In this document: positions 1-8,635 of the stretch, piece by piece
How the letters are laid out: every line of letters begins with the position of its first letter
Numbering within the stretch: position 1 is the first letter of the stretch
From: Bacteroidales bacterium
GTDB lineage: Bacteria > Bacteroidota > Bacteroidia > Bacteroidales > Muribaculaceae
Length of the DNA stretch: 64,000 nucleotides
NCBI GenBank assembly: GCA_014800535.1
Contig: JAAVFW010000011.1
Coordinates: 43,808 to 107,807, forward strand
Reading direction: 5' to 3'
Translations under genes and position numbers: made by a program
The notes under the pieces: generated by a model
The model's input: the letters and a program-made list of their open reading frames with translations, nothing else
Told to the model about the DNA's origin: nothing
The model's database searches: none

Positions 1-1377
1 CTTTACACTGATGGTCTGAAAATCTTCACAACCATCGACGTCAGGATGCAGCAATATGCCGAAGAGGCAGTTAATGAACATCTCGGAGGAACTCTCCAGC
101 CTGCTTTTGAGCAGGAGAAACGCGGGTCGTCTTTAGGTCCCTACACCACAAATGCAGAAGAGTTGAGTGCTAATGGCGTGCGTAACCTGATCCGCAATGC
201 CATCCGTCAGACTGAGCGTTATCGTGTGATGAAGAAAGCCGGACATTCCGATGAGGAGATTGACCGTGCATTTCATACTCCCCACACGATGGATATATTC
301 GCTTACGTTCGTTCGCAGACTCCTTCGGGAAGCAAGATAGTGCCTGGCACGAAGACTGTGACCATCACTCCTTACGACTCGTTGCTCTATATGAAGTCAA
401 TTCTTCGTACCGGACTTATCAGTATGGACCCATCCACGGGTTATGTGAAGGCTTACGTCGGTGGCCCTGACTTTAACTTTTTCCAGTATGATATGGTTTC
501 GCGAGGTAAACGGCAGATTGGTTCAACTGCAAAACCATTTCTTTACACATTGGCAATGGAGCAGGATTACACCCCTTGCTCAAGAGTATTGAACGAGCAA
601 CCCGTGTTCGGAAACTGGGCTCCGCGAAACTCTTCAAAGAGCAGGGTGGGAGAGATGGTGGATCTCCGCTGGGCATTGACAACTTCAAACAACTGGATTT
701 CGGCTCGATTGATTAATGAGTTGAAGCCGATCAATCTTGCCAATAAGATGAGGATGTTCGGCATCACAGGTTATATCGAACCGACATTACCGTTGTGTCT
801 TGGCACAGTCGATGTGCCCATCAGAGAGATGGCAGCCGCCTACACAACTTTCTGTAATGGTGGCATCCGTGTCGACCCTGTCTATGTGACGAGAATTGAG
901 GATAATCAGGGTAATGTGATTTATTCCGGCACGACACATCGAACTGAAGTCACCGGAGAGACTGCTTCTTACAGAGTGTTGTCGATTCTTCTGAATGTTG
1001 TCGACAGTGGTACAGGTGCGAGTCTTCGCTCACGCTATGGCATTTCAGCTCAGACAGGAGGTAAGACAGGTACAACCAATTCAAACTCCGACTCCTGGTT
1101 TATGGGTTTTGTGCCTAACCTTGTGACCGGAGTGTGGGTCGGAGGTGAAGAACGCTATATCCACTTCAACTCTATGGCATTTGGTCAAGGTGCGCGAGCC
1201 GCATTGCCGATTTATGGCATATTTATGAAAAAGGTCTATGCAGATAAGAAACTGCCTTATTCACAAGATGCCAAATTCGCTTTCCCCGACGACTTCTCGG
1301 CATGTGGAGGTGAGGAATATTCCGGACCTTCTGGCGAGGTTGAAGAGGAAGAAACGGTTGAAGGAATTTTCGATTAA
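1..1377 (+). CDS. mrcA: class A penicillin-binding protein (PBP1A type), C-terminal part
   Basis: The reading frame is open from base 1, so the 5' end, including the glycosyltransferase domain, lies outside the window. What remains is the transpeptidase half that cross-links peptidoglycan in the periplasm. It opens with the family hallmark DGLKIFTTID just before the domain. The serine-acylation motif STAK starts at base 523, an SNN motif follows at TTSNNWIS, and KTGT is at 1063-1074, so all three catalytic motifs are intact. The C-terminus ends in an acidic tail (EVEEEETVEG). The following gene has its own promoter-like sequence, so an operon is not indicated. The family call is firm; the exact paralogue (1A against other class A enzymes) is less certain. 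Confidence 0.93.
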   Translation, partial: LYTDGLKIFTTIDVRMQQYAEEAVNEHLGGTLQPAFEQEKRGSSLGPYTTNAEELSANGVRNLIRNAIRQTERYRVMKKAGHSDEEIDRAFHTPHTMDIFAYVRSQTPSGSKIVPGTKTVTITPYDSLLYMKSILRTGLISMDPSTGYVKAYVGGPDFNFFQYDMVSRGKRQIGSTAKPFLYTLAMEQDYTPCSRVLNEQPVFGNWAPRNSSKSRVGEMVDLRWALTTSNNWISARLINELKPINLANKMRMFGITGYIEPTLPLCLGTVDVPIREMAAAYTTFCNGGIRVDPVYVTRIEDNQGNVIYSGTTHRTEVTGETASYRVLSILLNVVDSGTGASLRSRYGISAQTGGKTGTTNSNSDSWFMGFVPNLVTGVWVGGEERYIHFNSMAFGQGARAALPIYGIFMKKVYADKKLPYSQDAKFAFPDDFSACGGEEYSGPSGEVEEEETVEGIFD

Positions 1378-1429
1378 GGAAAGGTAGAGATCGCAATCGA
1401 AAATTCAACTATATAAAAAATCAAAAGAA

Positions 1430-1470
1430 TTTAGGGAATATTTTTTGTAAACCGAAAAATATTCCCTAAA
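1430..1470. repeat. perfect 16-bp inverted repeat over a predicted promoter
   Basis: Arms 1430-1445 and 1455-1470 are exact reverse complements around a 9-nt loop. The arms read TTTAGGGAATATTTTT and its complement. The repeat overlaps the -33 box and the first bases of the -7 box predicted for the next gene, which suits an operator. It could instead be an A+T-rich terminator of the penicillin-binding protein gene, but no clean T-run follows. Confidence 0.75.
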
Positions 1471-1474
1471 TTTA
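1444..1474 (+). promoter_or_regulatory. predicted Bacteroidota-type promoter for the carboxyltransferase gene
   Basis: TTTG at 1444-1447 is followed after 19 nt by TAAATTTA at 1467-1474, one base off the TAnnTTTG consensus. Transcription would begin near 1481, giving a leader of about 85 nt. Confidence 0.5.
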
Positions 1475-1565
1475 CGCTCAAAATAAATGAGACGCTTCTC
1501 TAAGTGAAGAAGACGTTTATAGCTTATCTTCAAAAATACAAATACCTTAAGATAAAATACGCAAA

Positions 1566-3479
1566 ATGACAAAAGTCCTTAAAGTAAGAGACCTTACCCT
1601 TCGTGACGGTCAGCAGTCACTTTTCGCTACTCGCCTTAAGCAGGAGAATATTGATGTGCTTCTTCCTCTTTATCGCGACGCAAAGTTCTATATCATGGAA
1701 GTATGGGGCGGTGCGGTGCCCGACTCTGTAATGCGCTACCTCGGCGAATCTCCCTGGGATCGTCTTCGTGCATGTTCTAAGGAAATGAAGGGAATCTCAC
1801 TCCTTTCAGCTCTCTCTCGCGGACGTAACCTTTTCGGCTATGTTCCTTATCCCGATTATGTGCTTGAAGGTTTCTACAAAGAAGCAATCAAGAACGGTCT
1901 GAATGTTATGCGTATCTTCGACGCGCTTAACGATATCAACAATATTAAAGAATCAATCCGTCTTGTCAACGAACTTGGTGGCATCGCCGACGCTGCAGTT
2001 TGCTACACTGTTGACCCCAAGGACGAACCGAAAGCCCCTGCTAAGAAGAAAGGTTTCTTCGCACGCCTCTTCGGTGGTTCTGATCCCGAACCCGCAGCTC
2101 CTGAAAAGATTTTCACCGACGAATATTTCGTAGAGAAAGCTAAAGAAATGGAGGCTTGCGGTGCTAAGATGATTACTCTTAAAGATATGGCAGGTCTGGT
2201 TAACCCGGCTCGTATCTTTACTTTGATGCCGAAACTGAAACAGGCTGTCAAAGTGCCCGTTGATTTCCACACTCACTGTACTCCCGGTTATGGTCTTGCA
2301 GCTGTGCTTACTGCAATCATGAAGGGTGTAGACATTGTCGACACTAACATCTGGTGGTTTGGCGGTGGCTCTGCAGCTCCTGCAATCGAACTTATCTGGA
2401 TCTTCTGCCAGCGTCTCGGAATCACTCTTGATGTCAATATGGATGCTGTTGCCAAGATTCGTAAGGAGCTTGTCAACGCTCGTAAGGCACTCGTTGACTT
2501 CGACCTCAACAAAGACAAATGGCCTAACGATTTCGATGAATATTATGCAAACATGCCTAAGGAAATCAGCAACGAATTTGACCGTGCAATTGCAGCTGCA
2601 GGTGAAAATCGTGAGGCAGATCTTCTTGACGCATGTCATAAGATTGAAGCCTACTTCGGATTCCCGAAACCTAACGAACTCGTTAAGAACGCAGAGGTGC
2701 CGGGTGGTATGTACTCTAACATGGTGGCTAACCTGAGAGCACTTAAGGCTGAAGACGTGCTTGAAGAAGCAATGGCTCTTATCCCGAAGGTTAGACGTGA
2801 TGCAGGTCTTGTGCCTCTCGTTACTCCCACAAGCCAGATCGTAGGTTCTCAGGCTGTGGCTGTCGCTCTTGACCGTCGTAAAGGTCAGCCCGACTACTCT
2901 AACAAGAATAACCAGTTCGTTGGTCTTGTAAAGGGTGAGTATGGTAAGACTCCTGTGCCCGTTGATCCTGCTTTCCGCGAGAAAATCACAGGTTCTCCCA
3001 TTGAGAAACCTTACGATGTCAGCAGCTATAAAGAACCGGCTAATCCTGAACTTCCTGAGTTTGGCGGTGTGAAATTGGCAGCTAACGAAGAAGAATACCT
3101 CCTTCTCGAACTTCTCCCGGCAGTTGCAACCGGCTTCTTGAAAAACAAACGTAAGGCTGAATTCGAGGCTGCACAAAGTGCAAAGGCTGCTGAAGCTCCT
3201 AAGGCTGAAGCTCCCAAAGCTGAGGCTCCCAAGGCAGAAGCACCCAAGGCAGCGGCTCCGACAGGTCCTGTATTCAAGGCTCCGATGGGTGGCACTGTGC
3301 TTGAAATCAAGGTTAAGGCAGGTGACGAAGTTAAGCCCGGCGACATCGTGATGGTTTACGAAGCGATGAAGATGGAAAATGACCTTAACGTCGACATGGG
3401 TGGTAAGGTTAAGCGTGTCCTCGTCAACGAAAACGACGTTATCGCAACTGACCAGCCCCTGATTGAATTTGAAGGCTAA
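1566..3479 (+). CDS. biotin-dependent carboxyltransferase (pyruvate carboxylase subunit B / oxaloacetate decarboxylase alpha type)
   Basis: This is a 637-residue protein with an HMGL-like carboxyltransferase barrel at the N-terminus (TLRDGQQSLFATR, residues 11-23), the carbamylated-lysine motif TLKDMAG with K206, and the metal histidines in FHTHCTPG. A biotinyl domain closes the protein, with the lysine of EAMKMEN at K602. A hinge of repeated EAPKA units joins the two parts. Such proteins move CO2 between biotin and pyruvate/oxaloacetate. No biotin carboxylase or membrane decarboxylase subunit is adjacent, so direction and partners cannot be read from context. Odd points are an insert at about residues 151-181 (basic, then acidic/proline-rich) and THCTPG where the family usually has a THDT-like sequence. 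Confidence 0.85.
   Translation: MTKVLKVRDLTLRDGQQSLFATRLKQENIDVLLPLYRDAKFYIMEVWGGAVPDSVMRYLGESPWDRLRACSKEMKGISLLSALSRGRNLFGYVPYPDYVLEGFYKEAIKNGLNVMRIFDALNDINNIKESIRLVNELGGIADAAVCYTVDPKDEPKAPAKKKGFFARLFGGSDPEPAAPEKIFTDEYFVEKAKEMEACGAKMITLKDMAGLVNPARIFTLMPKLKQAVKVPVDFHTHCTPGYGLAAVLTAIMKGVDIVDTNIWWFGGGSAAPAIELIWIFCQRLGITLDVNMDAVAKIRKELVNARKALVDFDLNKDKWPNDFDEYYANMPKEISNEFDRAIAAAGENREADLLDACHKIEAYFGFPKPNELVKNAEVPGGMYSNMVANLRALKAEDVLEEAMALIPKVRRDAGLVPLVTPTSQIVGSQAVAVALDRRKGQPDYSNKNNQFVGLVKGEYGKTPVPVDPAFREKITGSPIEKPYDVSSYKEPANPELPEFGGVKLAANEEEYLLLELLPAVATGFLKNKRKAEFEAAQSAKAAEAPKAEAPKAEAPKAEAPKAAAPTGPVFKAPMGGTVLEIKVKAGDEVKPGDIVMVYEAMKMENDLNVDMGGKVKRVLVNENDVIATDQPLIEFEG
3189..3248 (+). repeat. in-frame 15-nt tandem repeat (EAPKA hinge)
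   Basis: Four imperfect 15-nt units encode repeated EAPKA. This is the flexible Ala/Pro/Lys linker that lets the biotinyl domain swing, and a site prone to length variation. Confidence 0.8.
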
Positions 3480-3492
3480 GAACTAAAGTAAT

Positions 3493-3634
3493 GACGCGAT
3501 TAATCGCGTCGCTGATAAAATAAAGCTTGTCCGGACAGGTTCCGGGCAAGCTTTTTTCATCGATCTATATGCCGAGATAAATCTCGGCCACAGAACCAAA
3601 AAATCTGGGGCGCACAGCCAAAAAATCTGGGCCG
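3493..3634. repeat. cluster of small palindromes and a tandem repeat in a non-coding gap
   Basis: The gap between the carboxyltransferase gene and rpmE holds an 18-bp perfect palindrome at 3493-3510 (GACGCGATT and its complement). A second palindrome lies at 3571-3588 (GCCGAGAT-AA-ATCTCGGC). A two-unit tandem repeat of about 23 nt (3589-3612, 3613-3634) carries CCAAAAAATCTGGG in each unit. No coding potential was seen between 3480 and 3731. Confidence 0.7.
3522..3557 (+). terminator. Rho-independent terminator of the carboxyltransferase gene
   Basis: A hairpin with arms around 3522-3534 and 3542-3555 (AAGCTTG.CCGG against CCGGGCAAGCTT) is followed by a run of T. It sits 43 nt after the stop codon. 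Confidence 0.85.
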
Positions 3635-3731
3635 GATTGCAGATAGTCTGTATTAGATGTCTTGACCTATACACCTGTTTATTTGACATCGGAAGTCACG
3701 ATTCATCGCGCGTTTGCGAGTGTCAGGAAAT

Positions 3732-3767
3732 AAAACGAGGTGTGTTCATCAGAACACACCTCGTTTT
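3732..3767. terminator. bidirectional terminator downstream of rpmE
   Basis: Arms 3732-3747 and 3752-3767 are exact complements over 16 bp with a 4-nt loop, flanked by A on one side and T on the other. It can stop transcripts from both convergent genes. Confidence 0.85.
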
Positions 3768-3792
3768 ATTGAATCCGCAGGATTGCTGCGAA

Positions 3793-4047
3793 TTATTTTT
3801 TTGAACGGTTTCCGTAGCGGCTGCGGAATTTGTCGACACGACCAGCGGTATCGACGAGTTTTTGCTTACCGGTGAAGAAGGGATGTGAAGAGCTGGTGAT
3901 TTCAAGCTTTACCAAAGGATACTCTTTGCCATCAACTTCGATTGTTTCACGAGAAGCTACGGTTGAACGAGTGATGAAAATCTCGTCGTTCGACATGTCC
4001 TTAAAAACTACTTCACGGTAGTTAGCAGGATGAAGATCTTTTTTCAT
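3793..4047 (-). CDS. rpmE2: 50S ribosomal protein L31, type B
   Basis: This 84-residue protein has the L31 pattern: [13 protein letters not shown] at the start, [12 protein letters not shown] in the middle and DKFRSRYG near the end. It contains no cysteine, so it is the zinc-free (C-minus) type B form, which in many bacteria replaces the zinc form when zinc is scarce. It is a single gene with its own leader and a strong terminator. A -7-like TAATTTTG reads on the minus strand at 4128-4121, giving a leader of about 65 nt. No zinc-binding paralogue is visible in this window, so whether it is conditional here cannot be told. Confidence 0.95.
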   Translation of the reverse strand: MKKDLHPANYREVVFKDMSNDEIFITRSTVASRETIEVDGKEYPLVKLEITSSSHPFFTGKQKLVDTAGRVDKFRSRYGNRSKK

Positions 4048-4188
4048 TGTTACTTACTGCAGTTTTAAGTTAATTTTATAAAATTGGCTCAGCAGGTCGC
4101 GATCCCACTGAATTGGCTCGCAAAATTAATAAAAATCTCTGACATGCACAAGTCAACTTCCTCTAAATACCTCTAAAATGTCGTGGAA

Positions 4189-5535
4189 TTATTTGCCGGT
4201 TGTCAATACAAAATCAACAAAATTGAAACGGACATAGGAGTAAAGCATCAGACCTCGAAGACCTAATACTCCTCCTTCTGATTCACTGCCGGCTCCTTCT
4301 TCCTTCGTTATTCTTACGTCAATGTTCGGAATTTCAACGGTATTCCCTCCTAATGACATTTTTATATTGGAAAGCAAGTATCGTTCATTAAATTTAACTC
4401 CACCAATACCTGCCTGTCTAACGGTGTCCTTGTTTCCGTTATCCAACACAAACTGCTTGTTATTTTCAAAGAACTTTTCGCCAAGTGTTCCGTATGATGT
4501 GTCTCCTGTGTCAATAAGCATCAGCAGAGGATCATTATGAACTTCACATTTGCAAAGTAAATTCCTTGAGTCTGCGAAACACATATTTGGTTTGGCATCT
4601 GTTCTAACGGGGTTTAATATAACTTCTGATGGTATGGTCAAATTATTCTTGACGAAGTCAAAGGTTATATCTTTAAGCTGAAGCATCAAATCATTACCTA
4701 ATATGATATTGATTGCGTCGGCATACTGTGCTGCCTCCTCATTAATAGACGATAAAGACATAGAAACTACAGTAAAGAGAACTTCCTTGATGGTGATATT
4801 ACCTAATTGAAGTTCCTTGGCGATAGCTAAATATCCATCTTTGTTGCCTACTCCGGCAACAGAAACTTTACTACCATCAACAGGAATAAGACCATATTTT
4901 TCTGCCATTTCGGGAGAGATGATGCTGGAAGCACATCCTGTGTCAAACATAATATCTGCCGACATTCCGTTTATTGTGCTCTCTTTAAGTTGCATAATAA
5001 CTCCACCCTTTTCTTTCGGACCCATAGGAACAATGTCAAAGGGTATAGTTCCGACGTTTTCACCTGCAAATTGAATCTGATAAGGATTGTAGGATGCAAG
5101 AGAAGAATACCAGTTGGCCATTGAGGAAAGGTTAGAAACCGAAGCAGAATCCAGATATTGACCTGTTTCATCTATGACCTGTTTTATCACTGTTGCGGCA
5201 AACTCGTTTTGTCCGGTGCGGTTTAAGTCTTTACCAAACATAACAGCCATTGAAATGAAATTATCCAGCTCAAGATTTCCTGATTGAGTGCTGAAAAGTT
5301 CTTGAAATGCCGGGATTGAGACGTCCGGACGATTTAATTGGTGACCAATGAAACAGCGAGAGGATATTTCAAGAAAAGGATGAATTGAGTCTTTGGGCAC
5401 TGAATTATAGATTGAGTCGAGCCCAAACCAATCGGAATGGTTTATGGCATTGAGAATCTTGTCGTTGATTGACTGCGAATAGCCAATTAACGAAGTAATG
5501 CCGATAAAAGCATATAGAAGAAATTTTCTTAACAT
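4189..5535 (-). CDS. exported retropepsin-like aspartyl protease with two DTG motifs
   Basis: This 448-residue protein begins with a signal peptide (MLRKFLLYAFIGITSLIGYS) and should act in the periplasm or envelope. Two aspartyl-protease motifs are visible: FDTGCASSI near residue 200 and LIDTGDTSYG near residue 340. Each is followed by a hydrophobic strand, as in the two lobes of pepsin-like folds or two fused retropepsin domains. A helical region with TPR-like character precedes the first lobe. Bacterial members are mostly uncharacterised, so substrate and role are unknown. The gene stands alone on the minus strand and looks somewhat more A+T-rich than the housekeeping genes nearby. The second motif could be structural rather than catalytic. 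Confidence 0.8.
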   Translation of the reverse strand: MLRKFLLYAFIGITSLIGYSQSINDKILNAINHSDWFGLDSIYNSVPKDSIHPFLEISSRCFIGHQLNRPDVSIPAFQELFSTQSGNLELDNFISMAVMFGKDLNRTGQNEFAATVIKQVIDETGQYLDSASVSNLSSMANWYSSLASYNPYQIQFAGENVGTIPFDIVPMGPKEKGGVIMQLKESTINGMSADIMFDTGCASSIISPEMAEKYGLIPVDGSKVSVAGVGNKDGYLAIAKELQLGNITIKEVLFTVVSMSLSSINEEAAQYADAINIILGNDLMLQLKDITFDFVKNNLTIPSEVILNPVRTDAKPNMCFADSRNLLCKCEVHNDPLLMLIDTGDTSYGTLGEKFFENNKQFVLDNGNKDTVRQAGIGGVKFNERYLLSNIKMSLGGNTVEIPNIDVRITKEEGAGSESEGGVLGLRGLMLYSYVRFNFVDFVLTTGK

Positions 5536-5660
5536 ATAGGTTTTGTGTTAAATTTCTGTAAAGTTAAGAATAATCTGCGAAATTTCATCCATACTTTTCT
5601 TACGAATATGCGTTGCTCAAGGTTTTATTGTAGCGGCCACGGAGAATCGGCAAATAAAGA

Positions 5661-5700
5661 AGACTGCTTCCGCGGGTGTGAAAACCCGTGGAAGCAGTCT
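5661..5700 (-). terminator. terminator of the outer-membrane-type protein gene
   Basis: Arms 5661-5677 and 5684-5700 pair over 17 bp with one G-U position. On the minus strand the hairpin is followed by a T-rich stretch, 34 nt after the stop codon. Confidence 0.75.
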
Positions 5701-5733
5701 CTTAGAATACGTTTATATATTATTAGGAGGGTG

Positions 5734-6351
5734 TTATAGCACTACACCTATCTTTGCTCCGAAGAATGCTTTTCCTGCGGTTTGGTAGACGTTATAATCG
5801 CCAGGTGTGCAATTAAGCTTGTAAACACCATAGACACCCACACGCAATATTATATTTCCAACCGGGATGTTACCACCAAATTCAAGCTGAGGTTCAATCA
5901 TGAATCCGGTGTCTTTCGGGTCGTTTACACGTTCGCCAAGGGTATTGTTCCAGCTGCTTGATGAGATGGTGGTGTAGACAGTGGGCATGACACCGACGAT
6001 GCCGTACAATCCGGCTTTTTTATGAGATAATCTTCCCCATTCAAGTTGGATTGGAATGCCGGCTTCAAAGAGGTCTCTCTGTCGACCTCTTTTTCCTGCG
6101 TTTGTTAAATCAAAGTCGACGTTGGCACCTGTGTTGAAGTATAGATTTTTCCCAATGTTACGTTTCCACAAGACTTCTGCACCAATCTCTTTCGGTGCGT
6201 CGAGATTAGTGGCTACTTTTCCTGAGAACTGGACAGTGTTGATTATAGGGCTGCACGCTTTGCTTTCACATTGTGAGGGCTGATTATGACATTGAGCGGT
6301 CGCTGTGAAAACTCCGGCAATAGCTGCCATAAATAATAAAATCTTTTTCAT
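5734..6351 (-). CDS. small exported beta-barrel-like protein of unknown function
   Basis: The start is placed at the methionine of MKKILLFMAAIAGVFTATAQ because this gives a standard signal peptide; an upstream methionine would add 16 hydrophilic residues in front of it. The mature part of about 185 residues has alternating hydrophobic stretches typical of small outer-membrane barrels (for example VQFSGKVATNL, LYFNTGANVDFDL, PIQLEWGRL, NIILRVGVYGVYKLN) and ends in GAKIGVVL, a barrel-like final strand. Cysteines cluster just after the cleavage site (CHNQPSQCESKAC). No named family is recognised. It has its own terminator and no clear operon partner. Confidence 0.7.
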   Translation of the reverse strand: MKKILLFMAAIAGVFTATAQCHNQPSQCESKACSPIINTVQFSGKVATNLDAPKEIGAEVLWKRNIGKNLYFNTGANVDFDLTNAGKRGRQRDLFEAGIPIQLEWGRLSHKKAGLYGIVGVMPTVYTTISSSSWNNTLGERVNDPKDTGFMIEPQLEFGGNIPVGNIILRVGVYGVYKLNCTPGDYNVYQTAGKAFFGAKIGVVL

Positions 6352-6453
6352 AGGTTGGAATATTTGTGAGTGATATTTCGGATATAATGAAGTTGTCATG
6401 ACTCTTCACAGTCCGTGACTCTCCTCGGTCCGAAATAGAATCGAAGATTAAGA

Positions 6454-6750
6454 TCACTTCGCTCTTTCAATCATTTTTTCAAGGTCGCCAAGAGTTTTAT
6501 GACCGCTTTCGCGCATGAGTTCTTCACCTTTCTTAAAGAGAATCCATGTGGGGTAGGTCTTGATGTCATACTGGCGTTTAAGGCGATGGTCGTAAGATGC
6601 GTCTACACGCATGATGTTTACCTTATCGCCGTATTTGTTGCGGAGTCCTTCAACAAGATACTTGAGGTCGACAGCATCCTGATGACCTGCATGGATAAAT
6701 ACTGCCAAAGAGGGGATTCCTTCGTTGATTCTATCTTCGAATGTTTTCAT
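6454..6750 (-). CDS. thioredoxin-fold protein lacking the CxxC motif
   Basis: The start is placed at MKTFEDRINEG, giving 98 residues and the usual thioredoxin spacing; an upstream start would add an Asn/Lys-rich stretch of 18 residues. The fold is suggested by the strand LAVFIHAG, a central helix, the strand VNIMRVDAS and the cis-proline segment TYPTWILFKKGEEL. Where thioredoxins carry WCGPC this protein has HAGHQDAV, so there is no cysteine pair and it cannot act as a dithiol oxidoreductase. No signal peptide is present, so it is cytoplasmic. A chaperone-like or binding role is possible but unproven. Confidence 0.75.
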   Translation of the reverse strand: MKTFEDRINEGIPSLAVFIHAGHQDAVDLKYLVEGLRNKYGDKVNIMRVDASYDHRLKRQYDIKTYPTWILFKKGEELMRESGHKTLGDLEKMIERAK

Positions 6751-6881
6751 AGTTATGTAGTTTTTTTGGTTTTTCCTATTATTATTAATTCTATTGTATA
6801 ACACAATTTGAGTGTTTAAGGTTTATAAAACAGCATTTAAACAGCATTAACAAATATTGGAGAACGAGGTCTTAAACGAAG

Positions 6882-6919
6882 CGAGGAGATATACCGTCTT
6901 AGTCCGGTATATCTCCTCG
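6882..6919 (-). terminator. hairpin terminator of the AspT/YidE-type transporter gene
   Basis: Arms 6882-6896 and 6905-6919 (CGAGGAGATATACCG and its complement) form a perfect 15-bp stem, 25 nt after the stop of the minus-strand gene. Confidence 0.75.
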
Positions 6920-6943
6920 TTTTAAACTGGTTGATCTGATTAT

Positions 6944-8635
6944 TTAAATAAAGCAGAGAATGATGACCTGAGCCACAATTACTCGCATAAACATTGTCAG
7001 AGGATAGACGGTTGAATATGCAACCGCGGGAGAATCGTTGTTGGCAACTTTGTTTGCGTAGGCGAGTGCCGGGGGATCGGTGTAGTTACCACTCATCATA
7101 CCGATGATTGAGAGATAATTCATCTTATATTTCCAGCGTGCAATAATGCCTGTAACAATGAGAGGTATCACTGTAATTGCGAAACCGTAGCCAACCCATG
7201 TCGCGCCGCGAAGATTGAAAACTGTTGCGGCGAAGTCTTTTCCGGCCGCGATTCCGACGGAGGCAAGGAAGAGGCAGATGCCTATTTCTCTCAGCAGGAG
7301 GTTGGCGGAGGAGTTGGTGTAGGTTACAAGGTGGAATTTGGTTCCGTAGGCACTGATAAGGATTGCCACAACAAGCGGACCTCCGGCCAGACCGAGACGC
7401 ATGGGGACTGACATTCCGGGGAATTGCAAGGGGATGCTTCCGACAATGATTCCAAGGAAGATGCCGATAAACATTGTGATGAGGTTAGGCTCGTTGAGAC
7501 GTTTCATAGAGTTGCCGAGTTTGTCGGCAAGACGGTTGATGTCTTCAAGTTTACCGACAACGGTCAGACGGTCGCCCATCTGAAGGCGGAGGTTGGCAGT
7601 GGCGAGAAGGTCAACACCGGCACGGTTGACGCGTGTGACGTTGAGCTTATAACCCATTCTAAGGCGGAGTGAGCCAAGTTTAGCGCCGTTATATTCTGTT
7701 TTGGTAACAAGAATTCTTCTTGAAACAACAGGACCCTGCACCATTTCCCATTTCTTATCGACGATAGGACCGAGGAATTTGGTGAAGACCTCTTCGTCTT
7801 GAATTGAGCAGACAACAAGGACGAGGTCGTTTATTTCAAGAATGTCAGACGAAGTCGGGATGATGACTCTGCCGTCGGGTTTCTCTATGCGTGATATGAC
7901 ATAGTTCTGAGGAATCAGAGTGTGGGTTTTTGCGATTGAAAGACCGTTGATAAGTTCGTTGGTCACACGAAGAGTCACAATGTGGGGTGCAAGCTGCGAA
8001 TCATTCTTGTCTTCTTCAACTTCTCTGATTTCCTTGTCGACATCAATGCGGAAAATCTTCTTAATGATAATCATTGTAATAATGATGCCGATAACGCCCA
8101 GAGGGTAGGCTGCTGCGTAACCCATCGACATCTGCTGACTGACATCGTAGGCTTCCGGATTGACTTGAAGCACAGTCTGTTGTCCGGCACCGAGACCGGG
8201 GGTGTTGGTGACTGCACCACTCATTATGCCCACAAGCTGTTCGATTGTTGTCTCGCCTTCAGCTCCTCCCTGAAGGAAGTAGATTGCAAACATAATGACT
8301 ACGTTAAGACCGATTCCCACCATGGCAAGGGCATTCATGCGGATGCCTCCGTCTTTAAATGATGAGAAGAATCCCGGACCGACCTGCATACCGATTGAGA
8401 ATATAAACAGAATCAATCCGAACTCTCGTAAGAAATGAAGAGTCTCTCCTTCGACAATATATCCGAGGTGGCCCATCAGAATGCCGACGAAGAGAACAAA
8501 CGTAACGCCTAATGATACTCCGAAAATCTTTATCTTTCCCAGATAGATACCGGCAAAGATAACGAAGGAGTAGAGCAGAATCGTACTCGCAAGCGTTAAG
8601 TTGTTGGGTGATAGAAGTTCAATTAACCATTCCAT
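6944..8635 (-). CDS. AspT/YidE-type putative transporter with two RCK_C domains
   Basis: This 563-residue inner-membrane protein has the duplicated layout of the aspartate:alanine antiporter (AspT) and YidE/YbjL family. Five or so membrane helices come first (LLYSFVIFAGIYLGKI, VTFVLFVGILMGHLGYI), then a cytoplasmic middle of about 200 residues, then another helical bundle. The middle carries two TrkA_C/RCK_C-like repeats (TLIPQNYVISRI..., LLATANLRLQMGDRLTVVG). The motifs SGAVTNTPGLGAG in the first half and SGNYTDPPALAYA in the second are the paired family signatures. The substrate is unknown; exchange of small carboxylates or amino acids is an inference from AspT. A minus-strand TAATTTTG lies at 8675-8668. 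Confidence 0.88.
   Translation of the reverse strand: MEWLIELLSPNNLTLASTILLYSFVIFAGIYLGKIKIFGVSLGVTFVLFVGILMGHLGYIVEGETLHFLREFGLILFIFSIGMQVGPGFFSSFKDGGIRMNALAMVGIGLNVVIMFAIYFLQGGAEGETTIEQLVGIMSGAVTNTPGLGAGQQTVLQVNPEAYDVSQQMSMGYAAAYPLGVIGIIITMIIIKKIFRIDVDKEIREVEEDKNDSQLAPHIVTLRVTNELINGLSIAKTHTLIPQNYVISRIEKPDGRVIIPTSSDILEINDLVLVVCSIQDEEVFTKFLGPIVDKKWEMVQGPVVSRRILVTKTEYNGAKLGSLRLRMGYKLNVTRVNRAGVDLLATANLRLQMGDRLTVVGKLEDINRLADKLGNSMKRLNEPNLITMFIGIFLGIIVGSIPLQFPGMSVPMRLGLAGGPLVVAILISAYGTKFHLVTYTNSSANLLLREIGICLFLASVGIAAGKDFAATVFNLRGATWVGYGFAITVIPLIVTGIIARWKYKMNYLSIIGMMSGNYTDPPALAYANKVANNDSPAVAYSTVYPLTMFMRVIVAQVIILCFI

Noticed and set aside
1953-3176. Long minus-strand open frame of 407 codons inside the carboxyltransferase gene
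   Set aside because: It lies wholly antisense to a clearly conserved gene, its product is low-quality (Ser/Cys/Phe/His-rich) and no family is recognisable; it reflects the codon usage of the opposite strand.
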